From: an uncultured Clostridia bacterium
GTDB taxonomy: Bacteria > Bacillota > Clostridia > Oscillospirales > CAG-382
Length of the DNA stretch: 52,261 nt
Direction: 5' to 3'
NCBI GenBank assembly: GCA_944375955.1
Contig: CALWBE010000061.1
Coordinates: forward strand, 1-52,261
Shown here: piece by piece, positions 18,059 to 26,796 of the stretch
How positions within the stretch are numbered: the stretch's first letter is position 1
Layout: every line of letters begins with the position of its first letter
The notes under the pieces: model-generated
The model's input: only the letters and a program-made list of their open reading frames with translations
Told to the model about the DNA's origin: nothing
Databases searched by the model: none
Program-made: the position numbers and the translations under genes

Positions 18059-18691
18059 ATGACATCAAACAAAAACAAAACAATCCGCGCGGCGGCTGCG
18101 GTTTTTCTTACCGGCTCACTGCTTTTTTCAGTTTCGTGCTCTAAGAACCAACAGGCAGAGGACGGATATCTGCTTGCAGATCCGGACGGCAGCGATTATT
18201 CGTACAGTTATCCGGAGGAATGGAATATTCTCCGAAGCGACAGTATGTTTGCGGTTGAATCGCCTGATAAAAAGGCAAATATTTCTTCTTCAAGCTATGA
18301 ACTGCCGCTTGATAAATATGATCTTTCGGTATATGCCGAAAGCGAGGATCCGTATTCAGATCTTCTTGACGACTATATAAATCTCGAGGAGACCGGATAT
18401 ATAGCTCAGCTTCGTGCGAATTTTGGGGACAATATAATTTTTTCTGAAGAAAATATTGTGGATATTTCGGTGGATGAAGGCAAGCGTTCAGGGAAAAAGC
18501 TGATATATCACATGAAGGTCGGGGATGACGAATTTTATTTTGAAACGGCGCTTATATTATTGCCTGTGGATCGTAATTCCTGCTATCTCTATGATCTGAC
18601 ATATACGGCTCTCGGAGAAGAAGCATATGAAACTCATAAAGCGGTTTTTGAAAAAGCTGTTGAAAGTTTCACCTTTAAAGAGCTGTTTTGA
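18059..18691 (+). CDS. Lipoprotein with a PsbP/Mog1-like fold
   Basis: The 210-residue protein begins with a lipoprotein signal; the lipobox FSVSC places the lipidated cysteine at residue 27. The mature part opens with YSYSYPEEWNI, a pattern seen at the start of PsbP/Mog1-like domains in Firmicute lipoproteins, followed by an alternating alpha/beta pattern to FEKAVESFTF at the end. The fold assignment rests on pattern recognition, not a search. It would be tethered outside the cytoplasmic membrane. Function is unknown. It lies 79 bp upstream of secA with no terminator between, so co-transcription is possible. Confidence 0.7.
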   Translation: MTSNKNKTIRAAAAVFLTGSLLFSVSCSKNQQAEDGYLLADPDGSDYSYSYPEEWNILRSDSMFAVESPDKKANISSSSYELPLDKYDLSVYAESEDPYSDLLDDYINLEETGYIAQLRANFGDNIIFSEENIVDISVDEGKRSGKKLIYHMKVGDDEFYFETALILLPVDRNSCYLYDLTYTALGEEAYETHKAVFEKAVESFTFKELF

Positions 18692-18770
18692 CTAAATGAT
18701 GCAGACGTGCGGTCCTGATATATACATAAATTTTTACTATTTTTATTTATAATATAATGGGGGACTGTTT

Positions 18771-21575
18771 ATGTCGATAATTACAAAAGTTTTCGGTACG
18801 CACAGCGAACGTGAAGTAAAAAAGCTGACAAAGCTGCTTGATTCTATAGAGGCGCTGTCCGATAAATATAAAGCAATGAGCGAGGCTGAGCTTCGGGGAA
18901 CTACCGAAGTTTTGAAAAACCGCCTTGCAGAGGGAGAAACTCTCGATGATATATTGCCCGACGCATATGCCGCAGTGCGTGAGGCGTCATGGCGCGTACT
19001 TGGCAAGCGCCATTACAGAGTGCAGCTTGTGGGAGGTATAATACTTCATCAGGGAAGAATTGCGGAGATGAAGACCGGAGAAGGAAAAACGCTTATGGCG
19101 ACTCTTCCGGCATATCTTAACGCGCTTGCCGGAAAGGGCGTTCATGTAGTTACGGTAAATGATTACCTTGCACGCCGCGACAGCGAATGGATGGGCAAGG
19201 TTTATAATTATATGGGGCTTACTGTAGGACTTATCGTCAACGGTATGCGCTCCGGGGCGCGGCGCGAAGCATATGCGTGCGATATAACTTACGGAACTAA
19301 CAACGAGTTCGGATTTGATTATCTGCGCGATAATATGGTCGCGTATAAAAAGGATATGGTACAGCGCGGACACGAGTTTGCAATAGTTGACGAGGTAGAC
19401 TCAATACTTATAGATGAAGCGAGAACGCCGCTTATCATTTCCGGAGTTGCGGAAAAATCAAACGAACTTTATATATCAGTAGATAAATTTGTGCGTACTC
19501 TGCGCATGTATAAGATAAAAGAGCTTGATGATAAAGAAGAAAACGATGATATGGACGGCGATTATATCGTTGACGAAAAAGCGCATACCGTAGTGCTGAC
19601 AGCGTCTGGTATAAAGAAAGCGGAAGAGTACTTTAAGATAGAAAATCTTTCAGACCCTGAAAATATAACGCTTTCGCATCATATAAATCAGGCTATACGT
19701 GCATACGGAATTATGCATAAGGATATAGATTATGTTGTTAAAGACGGAGAAGTCCTTATAGTCGATACGTTTACCGGACGAATAATGGAAGGCAGACGGT
19801 ATTCTAACGGACTTCATCAGGCGATAGAAGCAAAAGAAGGCGTAAAAATAAAAAATGAGTCGAAAACGCTTGCGACTATAACCTTCCAGAACTATTTCCG
19901 TATGTATAAAAAGCTTTCGGGAATGACAGGTACGGCGCTTACGGAAGAAGAGGAATTCCGTGAGATATACAGCCTTGACGTTGTGGAAATACCGACAAAT
20001 AAGCCGATGATAAGAAAAGATTATCCCGATTCGGTATTTATAAGCGAAAAGGGAAAAATGTCGGCGATATTAAAACAAATAAAGGAATGTCATGAAAAAG
20101 GGCAGCCGGTGCTTGTGGGAACTGTATCGATAGAAAAATCAGAGGAACTTTCGGCACTGTTAAATAAAAACGGAATAAAGCACACTGTTCTTAACGCGAA
20201 ATATCACGAGAAGGAAGCGGAGATAGTAGCGCAGGCAGGAAAGCTTGGAGCCGTAACTATCTCTACAAATATGGCCGGCAGAGGAACCGACATAATGCTC
20301 GGCGGAAACCCTGAATTTATGGCGAAAAACGAGATGCGCAAGGTTGGTCATACGGAAGAGGAAATAAGCGCCGCAACGAGTTATTTTGCTACGGCAGACG
20401 AAACTGTTATAGCTTTGCGTGAGGAATATAACACATACCTCAAAAAATTTGAGGAAGAAGTCGCGCCTGAGGCAAAGAAAGTAGTTGAGGCGGGAGGACT
20501 GTTCATACTTGGTACAGAACGTCATGAGAGCCGCCGCATAGACAATCAGTTGAGAGGACGTGCCGGACGTCAGGGCGACCCGGGAGCGTCAAGATTCTGT
20601 CTGTCGCTTGAAGATGATCTTATGCGTCTTTTCGGAAGCGAGCGCGTTATAAATATGATAAAAGGCCTTGGTATAGAAGAAGATACTCCGATCGACGCGA
20701 AATTGCTTTCAAACTCTATTGAGGCAGCTCAGAAAAGACTTGAGGGAAATAACTTCCAGAGAAGAAAAACGGTGCTTATGTATGACGACGTCATGAATCA
20801 GCAGCGTGAAAAAATCTACGGACAGCGCCGTGAGGTACTTGAAGGAGCGGATATCAAGAATACAATTATCGGAATGATCGAAGATTATGTGCGCTCTACG
20901 GTTGAGCAGTATTTGTATGGCGATATACCGGATAACTGGAACTTTGATTCTCTGCGTGCGGCATTTTTGGGATATCTCACTACCGAAGAGGATTTCCATT
21001 ATACGCAAAAAGATTTTGACCGTATAACAAAGTATGATATTGAAGAAGAGCTTCTTGACCGTGCAAGAAAGCTTTATGAGAGCAAGGAAGAACTGTTCCC
21101 GGACGGCAAGCTCAGGGATGTCGAACGTGCGGTGCTTTTGCGCGTAGTTGACGAAGCGTGGATTGATCATATAACTGCAATGGATGACCTTCGCGGCAGT
21201 ATCGGACTGCGGGCATATGCTCAGGTGAGCCCGATTGTTGCATACCGTAAGGAAGGCTCTGATATGTTTGAGGAAATGATCGCAAATATACGTGAGGAAA
21301 CTGCGAAGAGAATGCTTTCCGTGATGCCGGTTACAGAGGTTGAAAGACTCGACATATCTAAAACCATAATCGGCGCGAAGATGGCAGAAGAAAGTCCTTC
21401 GTCTGTTTCTCCGCGTGAAAAACAAAGCGTTTACGGTTCTGCGGCAAAGCCTTCAGCTTCTAAAGAACCGGTGCGTGTGACAAAGGTAGGCAGAAATGAT
21501 CCCTGTCCATGCGGAAGCGGCAAAAAATACAAGAAGTGCTGCGGAAGAAATGAAAACTCCTCGGATGATAATTGA
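18771..21575 (+). CDS. secA: Preprotein translocase ATPase SecA
   Basis: The 934-residue protein is a complete SecA. Walker A GEGKT lies at 103-107 and the DEVD Walker B near 205. The preprotein-crosslinking and helicase-type DEAD motor domains follow in order, with the arginine-rich GRAGRQGDPG motif, and the C-terminal zinc-binding linker ends in CPCGSGKKYKKCC. SecA drives export of signal-peptide proteins through SecYEG, including the SLH and giant proteins encoded in this window. A GGGGG stretch before ATG 18771 acts as ribosome binding site. Confidence 0.98.
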   Translation: MSIITKVFGTHSEREVKKLTKLLDSIEALSDKYKAMSEAELRGTTEVLKNRLAEGETLDDILPDAYAAVREASWRVLGKRHYRVQLVGGIILHQGRIAEMKTGEGKTLMATLPAYLNALAGKGVHVVTVNDYLARRDSEWMGKVYNYMGLTVGLIVNGMRSGARREAYACDITYGTNNEFGFDYLRDNMVAYKKDMVQRGHEFAIVDEVDSILIDEARTPLIISGVAEKSNELYISVDKFVRTLRMYKIKELDDKEENDDMDGDYIVDEKAHTVVLTASGIKKAEEYFKIENLSDPENITLSHHINQAIRAYGIMHKDIDYVVKDGEVLIVDTFTGRIMEGRRYSNGLHQAIEAKEGVKIKNESKTLATITFQNYFRMYKKLSGMTGTALTEEEEFREIYSLDVVEIPTNKPMIRKDYPDSVFISEKGKMSAILKQIKECHEKGQPVLVGTVSIEKSEELSALLNKNGIKHTVLNAKYHEKEAEIVAQAGKLGAVTISTNMAGRGTDIMLGGNPEFMAKNEMRKVGHTEEEISAATSYFATADETVIALREEYNTYLKKFEEEVAPEAKKVVEAGGLFILGTERHESRRIDNQLRGRAGRQGDPGASRFCLSLEDDLMRLFGSERVINMIKGLGIEEDTPIDAKLLSNSIEAAQKRLEGNNFQRRKTVLMYDDVMNQQREKIYGQRREVLEGADIKNTIIGMIEDYVRSTVEQYLYGDIPDNWNFDSLRAAFLGYLTTEEDFHYTQKDFDRITKYDIEEELLDRARKLYESKEELFPDGKLRDVERAVLLRVVDEAWIDHITAMDDLRGSIGLRAYAQVSPIVAYRKEGSDMFEEMIANIREETAKRMLSVMPVTEVERLDISKTIIGAKMAEESPSSVSPREKQSVYGSAAKPSASKEPVRVTKVGRNDPCPCGSGKKYKKCCGRNENSSDDN

Positions 21576-21659
21576 TTGAGATTTTAGAAATTTGTCATGT
21601 CCGCCCGGCATATTCGGGGTTTATAGAGAGCTGCAAAGCGGCCGTTTATTTTGTTTATG

Positions 21660-21687
21660 GCGGGGGCATGGAGGTGCTCCCGCTTTT
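21660..21687 (+). terminator. Probable terminator after secA
   Basis: A 9 bp stem, GCGGGGGCA (21660-21668) with TGCTCCCGC (21675-21683), with one G-T pair and a 6-base loop, precedes TTTT. The short T-run implies partial read-through into the next gene. Confidence 0.6.
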
Positions 21688-21719
21688 GCATTGCAAAGAA
21701 CGGTTTTTCGGCCTTACCG

Positions 21720-21766
21720 AAGGGAAAGGGAGAGGGAGAGGGAAAAGAAAAAAGGAGGAAGGGGAA
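21720..21766 (+). repeat. Uninterrupted 47-base polypurine tract in the ribosome-binding region
   Basis: All bases are A or G, in imperfect GGGAAA/GGGAGA units ending in an AGGAGG Shine-Dalgarno sequence (21753-21758). It lies directly ahead of the membrane protein start at 21774 and resembles the GGGAAA repeat at 32872-32916. Confidence 0.75.
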
Positions 21767-21773
21767 CGGCAAA

Positions 21774-22448
21774 ATGGGTTTTGGACTTGTATTTATAGGA
21801 TATGCAACGTTGCTGTTCTTTAAAATTATTCCTATTGAAATTATAGGATTTTTTATAATATATCTTGGATTGGACAAGTTGCAGGCAAGTGAGCCGTCGT
21901 TTAAATACGCGAAATACGCCTCAGTATATATGTTTTTCGAATCGGCTTTGTCATCGCTTTTGTGGATATCAAGATACACCGGATTTCCGGAAGCGGAAGG
22001 CTATAATATATCACGACTGTCGGAAACTGTCGAGCCTTTGCTTTATCATGCCGGACTTTTGATCTTTCATGTGTTTTTGTATATCGGAATTATAAAGATA
22101 TCAAAAGCGACGGGATATGAAAAAGGAGAGCGGCGTTCAAAGTTTGCTCTTGTTATGACGGGAATTTTTTATATATCCGAGATATGTTCGGCAATAATTC
22201 CCGGCGCGGCGAGAGTTATGGCTGCTCCGCTTGCCGTTTTTCAGGTGCTGTGGCTGCTTGTCAATTTGTTTGCTGTTTTCAGCTGTTATATGATGATAGT
22301 AAATGATGAAATTCTTGAAAAGGAAGAAAAGAAATATTCCGAATATATGGAAAAACATAAGTTCTCGGGAAGAAATAAAAAGCTTTCAGCGCCTTCAAAG
22401 GACAATAAAAGCGGCGGAAAGATTTACAGACAAAGAAAAAACAAATAA
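21774..22448 (+). CDS. Membrane protein of unknown function, first of a related pair
   Basis: I choose ATG 21774 (protein begins MGFGLVFIGY, 224 residues) because it follows the AGGAGG/GGGG region and matches the start of the next gene. The longer open frame from 21651 would translate the purine tract. About five hydrophobic segments are seen, with a basic tail. The segment around residues 21-37 (EIIGFFIIYLGLDKL) aligns with PDFIGCILISAGLYRL in the neighbouring protein, so the two are homologues. I recognise no named family. It lies 25 bp upstream of its partner. Confidence 0.75.
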   Translation: MGFGLVFIGYATLLFFKIIPIEIIGFFIIYLGLDKLQASEPSFKYAKYASVYMFFESALSSLLWISRYTGFPEAEGYNISRLSETVEPLLYHAGLLIFHVFLYIGIIKISKATGYEKGERRSKFALVMTGIFYISEICSAIIPGAARVMAAPLAVFQVLWLLVNLFAVFSCYMMIVNDEILEKEEKKYSEYMEKHKFSGRNKKLSAPSKDNKSGGKIYRQRKNK

Positions 22449-22473
22449 TCATATAAAAAAGGTAGGAATGTTT

Positions 22474-23811
22474 ATGGGATTTAAGCTGATATTTGCAGGT
22501 CTTATATTTTTCATGAATCCGTGCATAAATATCGTTGATATTCTTCCGGATTTTATCGGATGTATACTTATAAGCGCAGGTTTATACCGTTTGGCAGATA
22601 CCGAGGACAGATTTCTGCTTGCGAGAAAAATTGCGGACAGGATAATTCCTATATATATTCTTAAACTTGTTCTGTCGCTTTATATCCCGGTTGCCTGGAA
22701 AAGCGGTTTGCTCCCTATTACATTCGTGTTTGCCGTGGGCGAAATTATTCTTATGATTATGCTATGTACCGCTTTGTACGGCGGAATAGAATATATGGCT
22801 AATCTTCATAACGGGGAAAAAGTTTTACCGAGCGTCGGAACGGTTCAAAAAATCACTATTGCTTTTATGGTGGTAAAAAATGTTTTGGCGTTCATCCCGG
22901 AATCTTTTGCACTTGAAAGCGGGGACGAATTTTCCCTTTATAATTCCGCAAAGGTTCAGAGACTGGAGCAGGCAAAACCTTTTGTTATAGTTTTCTTTAC
23001 ATTGGTCGTACTGATATTCGGAATATACTGCCTGATTGAAAATTACAGATTTTTCAAAAAGGTTTGGCGCGATAAGGAATTTTGTTCAAGCCTTGCCGAA
23101 ATATACAAAACTCGTGTGACAGATAATCAGCGGCTGATAAACCGCCGAAGATTTAAGAGATTTTTTGTGCTTATGACTGTCGGAAGCGTAATGATGATAG
23201 ATATAGTGATAGATTCTGTCAATTTTACGCCTGATATTTTAGGATACGCAGTCATGCTTTCGGCTGTCGCGTGCCTTGCAAGAAGACGTGATACGATAAA
23301 AGCCGTATATGTCTTCTTACCTCTTGCTGCTGTTTCGCTTGTCTCTACTGTGTTCTTTACTTACTGCGGAGCCGGGATTAATTATTTGATGGGATATGAG
23401 TCGTATCTTTTGCAAAGAAATGTTCTTGTGGAAAACGGTACGGCTATAGTAATAGGCGCGGTGCTGTCTGCTGCCGAAGCAATTTTATTTGTACTGTTTA
23501 TGCTGTTTACCGCAGGTTCAGCCGCCAAAACATACGTTGATGAATCTGGAAAATATTTTTCTCCGCTGCCTCCCGTAATAATATCCGCGGTGTTGGGTTT
23601 ATGCTCAATCTTTTCAGGAATAGCTCCGCTTATAAAGGCAAAATATTATTATGAATATATAAACGACACACTTGTAAATGCCTCATTCAGCGGGCTGTCA
23701 GACATGTGGGCTGACGCGCAGGCTGTCGGAAACGCAGTGCTGATAGTTGTCGTGTGTGTTCTTGCGTATTGGTTTATAAAAACGGGACGAAAGGCAGATA
23801 TCGAGCTTTAA
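22474..23811 (+). CDS. Polytopic membrane protein of unknown function with internal duplication
   Basis: The start ATG 22474 (MGFKLIFAGL) follows AGGTAGGA. ATG 22468 is in frame but crowds that site, and a longer frame from 22303 overlaps the previous gene. The 445-residue protein has about ten hydrophobic segments. A module around PDFIG (25-29) recurs around PDILG (253-257), each followed by a hydrophobic stretch ending in LxxLA, which suggests an internal duplication. Its N-terminal half is also related to the 224-residue protein before it. No catalytic or transport motif is recognisable. It ends 24 bases before the AlaX-like gene. Confidence 0.78.
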   Translation: MGFKLIFAGLIFFMNPCINIVDILPDFIGCILISAGLYRLADTEDRFLLARKIADRIIPIYILKLVLSLYIPVAWKSGLLPITFVFAVGEIILMIMLCTALYGGIEYMANLHNGEKVLPSVGTVQKITIAFMVVKNVLAFIPESFALESGDEFSLYNSAKVQRLEQAKPFVIVFFTLVVLIFGIYCLIENYRFFKKVWRDKEFCSSLAEIYKTRVTDNQRLINRRRFKRFFVLMTVGSVMMIDIVIDSVNFTPDILGYAVMLSAVACLARRRDTIKAVYVFLPLAAVSLVSTVFFTYCGAGINYLMGYESYLLQRNVLVENGTAIVIGAVLSAAEAILFVLFMLFTAGSAAKTYVDESGKYFSPLPPVIISAVLGLCSIFSGIAPLIKAKYYYEYINDTLVNASFSGLSDMWADAQAVGNAVLIVVVCVLAYWFIKTGRKADIEL

Positions 23812-23835
23812 TGCGTGATATCAAATTTTATTTAT

Positions 23836-25047
23836 ATGAAAATAAGTGAAAACTGTCAGACAGTAAAATTGTATGACTTCGATGCATATGCTTCGAGTTT
23901 TGAGGCGAGAGTTATCGCGTGTGAAGCGGAAGACGGTCTATATTCTGTAAAGCTTGATAAAACTCTGTTTTTCCCTGAGGAGGGGGGACAGTCGTGCGAC
24001 AAAGGAACTATAGACGGCAAACCAGTCAAAAAGGTTTTGGTGCAGGCGGATAACATAGCACATTACGTCGATGAGCCGCTGCAGTTGGGAAGTCTTGTAA
24101 AAGGCGAAATTGATTTTAAATTCAGATACATAAATATGCAGAATCATTCTGGTGAGCATATTGTGTCAGGTTTAATTCACAAACTGTACAGAATAAATAA
24201 TGTAGGTTTTCATCTCGGCAGTGAAGACGTAACAATGGACTATGACGCAGAACTTACGCAGGATATGCTTGACGAAATTGAAGACGAGGCAAACCGCGCG
24301 GTTTACGCAAATGTCGATATCATAGCAAAATACTATGATATGCAGGAACTGAAAAATCTTGACTATCGCAGCAAGCTTGATTTCAAAGATGCGAAAGACG
24401 TGCGCATAGTGACAGTATCGGGATATGACATATGCGCGTGCTGCGCTCCGCATGTGCGCAGAACCGGGGAAATCGGAATAATAAAGTTTGTAGACGCTTA
24501 TAGATATAAGGGTGGAACACGTGTGCATATGCACTGCGGATATGATGCGCTTCTCGATTACAGAAAAAAGCATTATGTCGTAACAGAGCTGTCGGCATTA
24601 TTTTCAGCTAAAACCGACGGAATATTGACAGCTGCCGAACGCCTTTCGGAAGAGAACAGGCGGTTGACAGCCGAGATAACATCAGCGACAAGAAGACTCT
24701 GCGGGAAAATATCGCAAGGGCTGCACGAAAGTTCCGATGGAATATGTGTTTTTGAAGACAGCATATCGTCGGGCGGAATGCGCATTATCGCGAATGCAGG
24801 AGCGTCAAAAGCTCTTTTCTGCGCTGTTTTCTGCAAAAAAAGAGAAGGCGGATGCGGATATAGCGGATATAATTATATTATAGCCTCTGAAAAAATATCG
24901 GCAAAATGTGTGCTTGAAACATTAAAGGACAACTTCGGAAGCAATATAAAAGGCGGCGGAACTGATGCTATGGTACAGGGAAACATTGCGGCTGAGGCAA
25001 AAGCTGAAGACATAGAAGAGGCCCTTAAACATATAAAAGCAATATGA
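23836..25047 (+). CDS. AlaX-like alanyl-tRNA editing protein with DHHA1 domain
   Basis: The protein has 403 residues from ATG 23836. A GTG at 23815 would add seven residues, and neither start has a clear ribosome binding site, so coupling to the upstream gene is likely. The editing-domain zinc ligands are present: H104-x3-H108 in HSGEH and C202-x3-H206 in CCAPH. The C-terminal third carries a DHHA1-like domain with GGGTDAMVQG near the end. No aminoacylation core exists, so this is a free-standing trans-editing enzyme that probably hydrolyses mischarged Ser- or Gly-tRNA(Ala). A second trans-editing factor, YbaK, is encoded about 1.2 kb downstream. Confidence 0.85.
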   Translation: MKISENCQTVKLYDFDAYASSFEARVIACEAEDGLYSVKLDKTLFFPEEGGQSCDKGTIDGKPVKKVLVQADNIAHYVDEPLQLGSLVKGEIDFKFRYINMQNHSGEHIVSGLIHKLYRINNVGFHLGSEDVTMDYDAELTQDMLDEIEDEANRAVYANVDIIAKYYDMQELKNLDYRSKLDFKDAKDVRIVTVSGYDICACCAPHVRRTGEIGIIKFVDAYRYKGGTRVHMHCGYDALLDYRKKHYVVTELSALFSAKTDGILTAAERLSEENRRLTAEITSATRRLCGKISQGLHESSDGICVFEDSISSGGMRIIANAGASKALFCAVFCKKREGGCGYSGYNYIIASEKISAKCVLETLKDNFGSNIKGGGTDAMVQGNIAAEAKAEDIEEALKHIKAI

Positions 25048-25084
25048 AAATATAATTAAAACTATTTCAAAAAGGGATACGCCA

Positions 25085-26191
25085 ATGGGAACAAAAATTG
25101 TTTCGTTTGTAAAAAAGAATACGGTGCTTGTAATAGCGGTAATTGCCGCCGCGGTCACTTCCTTTATCATACCTCCGGACAGGGAATACATATCATATTT
25201 TGACTTTAAAACCCTGACATGCCTTTTCTGTGTGCTCGCCGTAGTGTGCGCATTGAAAAACATAAGCTTTTTTTACATTCTTGCGCAGAAAGTTGTTCAA
25301 AAATTTAAAAATACCAGGCGCTGTGTCATCGCTTTGGTTTATATAACATTTATAGGTTCGATGTTTATTGCGAACGATATGGCATTGCTTACTTTTCTTC
25401 CTCTCGGATATCTGATTCTGACATCTACCGGAAAAGAAAAATATATGGCGCTTACTTTTGTACTGCAAAATATATCAGCAAATCTCGGAGGAATGCTGAC
25501 TCCGTTCGGAAATCCGCAAAACTTGTATATTTACACAAAATTCAATATACCTACCGGCGAATTTATGAGTATCATGTTTCCGCCGTTTATGCTGTCCATT
25601 TTGCTGATAACAGCATGCTGTTTCCTTATCAAACCAGAACCGATGGAATTTAAGGGAGAAACATATAAAATAAATAGGAAAAGAGCGCCGATATATCTCG
25701 TTTTGTTTGCCCTTTCAATAATAATAGTGTTTCGGGTTATACCATATTGGATAGGATTAATAGTTATACCGGCGGCACTGCTCATTTTAGACCGTAAGGC
25801 TTTGCGCGACGTGGATTATGGACTGCTCGGAACTTTCGCTGCTTTTTTCATATTTTCCGGGAATATGGCAAGAATCGGCGTAGTGAGAGAATTCTTTTCA
25901 ATGCTGCTTGAAAAAAACACGATGATTTTTTCGATTTTATCATGCCAATTTATAAGCAATGTTCCATCAGCAGTGCTTTTATCTCAGTTTACCGAAAATT
26001 ATCGAGAGCTTCTGCTCGGAGTAAATATCGGCGGAGCCGGCACGCTTGTTGCTTCTCTTGCGAGCCTTATAACATTCCGTGAATATATTAAAAGCAACCC
26101 TGCCGAAGGTCTTTACTATATAGGAGTTTTTTCGGCATTCAACTTCGGATTTGTCATAATTCTTGCAGGATTTATGACGCTGTTCTTTTAG
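25085..26191 (+). CDS. SLC13/ArsB-type anion permease (ion transporter superfamily)
   Basis: The 368-residue integral membrane protein has about ten hydrophobic segments. Motifs typical of the ArsB/NhaD/DASS group are visible: NDMALLTFLPL in the first half, NLGGMLTPFGNPQNL in the middle and FISNVPSAVLLSQF in the second half, the last two being the paired re-entrant loops. Substrate could be a dicarboxylate, citrate, arsenite or Na+/H+; the sequence does not decide. GGGA at about 25075 serves ATG 25085. It lies 37 bp after the AlaX-like gene and is probably in the same transcript. Confidence 0.82.
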   Translation: MGTKIVSFVKKNTVLVIAVIAAAVTSFIIPPDREYISYFDFKTLTCLFCVLAVVCALKNISFFYILAQKVVQKFKNTRRCVIALVYITFIGSMFIANDMALLTFLPLGYLILTSTGKEKYMALTFVLQNISANLGGMLTPFGNPQNLYIYTKFNIPTGEFMSIMFPPFMLSILLITACCFLIKPEPMEFKGETYKINRKRAPIYLVLFALSIIIVFRVIPYWIGLIVIPAALLILDRKALRDVDYGLLGTFAAFFIFSGNMARIGVVREFFSMLLEKNTMIFSILSCQFISNVPSAVLLSQFTENYRELLLGVNIGGAGTLVASLASLITFREYIKSNPAEGLYYIGVFSAFNFGFVIILAGFMTLFF

Positions 26192-26255
26192 GCAAGAACA
26201 GCTTTTAGATAAATAAATCATTTTTGCTTATTACATACTTAAAGGATAGGAAACT

Positions 26256-26729
26256 ATGAAGACAAAGACAAATGCAATGCGCATGCTTGAGCAGGCGGGA
26301 ATAGAATATACGGCGCTTGAATACGAAGCAGACGAAAATGATCTTTCGGGACTTCATATTGCCCGGCAGCTTTCAATGAATCCGGATATGATGTTTAAAA
26401 CTATAGTTGCTAAAGGGGAAAAGCGCGGAATTTTAGTTTTTTGCATACCGGTGTCATGTGAAATAGATCTAAAAAAAGCAGCGGCAAGCGCGAAAGATAA
26501 GCGTGTGGAACTTCTTCCTGTAAAGGAGTTGCTTTCATATACCGGATATATACGGGGAGGCTGTTCGCCGGTGGGGATGAAGAAGAAATATCCTACCTAT
26601 ATTGATGAAAGCTGTACATTGTTCGACAAAATTACCGTAAGTGCAGGTATCCGCGGTTGTCAGCTTCTTGTTGAAACTACGAAGCTTGTAGATTTCGTCG
26701 GAGGCATTGTCTGCGATCTTACTGCTTAA
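26256..26729 (+). CDS. ybaK: YbaK/EbsC-type Cys-tRNA(Pro) deacylase
   Basis: The 157-residue protein is a single YbaK/ProRS-editing domain of normal length. Conserved features include the early FKTIVAKG lysine segment, the core VSCEIDLKKAA, and YIRGGCSPVGMKKKYP, the loop that forms the active site in the family. The enzyme hydrolyses Cys mischarged onto tRNA(Pro) in trans. AAAGGATAGG precedes ATG 26256. It follows the permease by 64 bp without a terminator. Confidence 0.93.
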   Translation: MKTKTNAMRMLEQAGIEYTALEYEADENDLSGLHIARQLSMNPDMMFKTIVAKGEKRGILVFCIPVSCEIDLKKAAASAKDKRVELLPVKELLSYTGYIRGGCSPVGMKKKYPTYIDESCTLFDKITVSAGIRGCQLLVETTKLVDFVGGIVCDLTA

Positions 26730-26796
26730 AAACTTAATAATTATTCATAATAGATTTTATAAACATATAAAAATAGTATGTATTTGGAGACGCGAT

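Noticed and set aside
20709..21425. 238-codon - strand open frame inside secA
   Set aside because: Shadow of a highly conserved gene; codon bias alone keeps the reverse frame open.
22303..22473. Upstream extension of the 445-residue membrane protein
   Set aside because: It would overlap the previous gene by about 145 bases and lacks a ribosome binding site; ATG 22474 has AGGTAGGA.
26707..26796. Upstream extension of the PHP phosphatase
   Set aside because: It overlaps ybaK and the first 30 residues lack family similarity; ATG 26797 has TTGGAGA.
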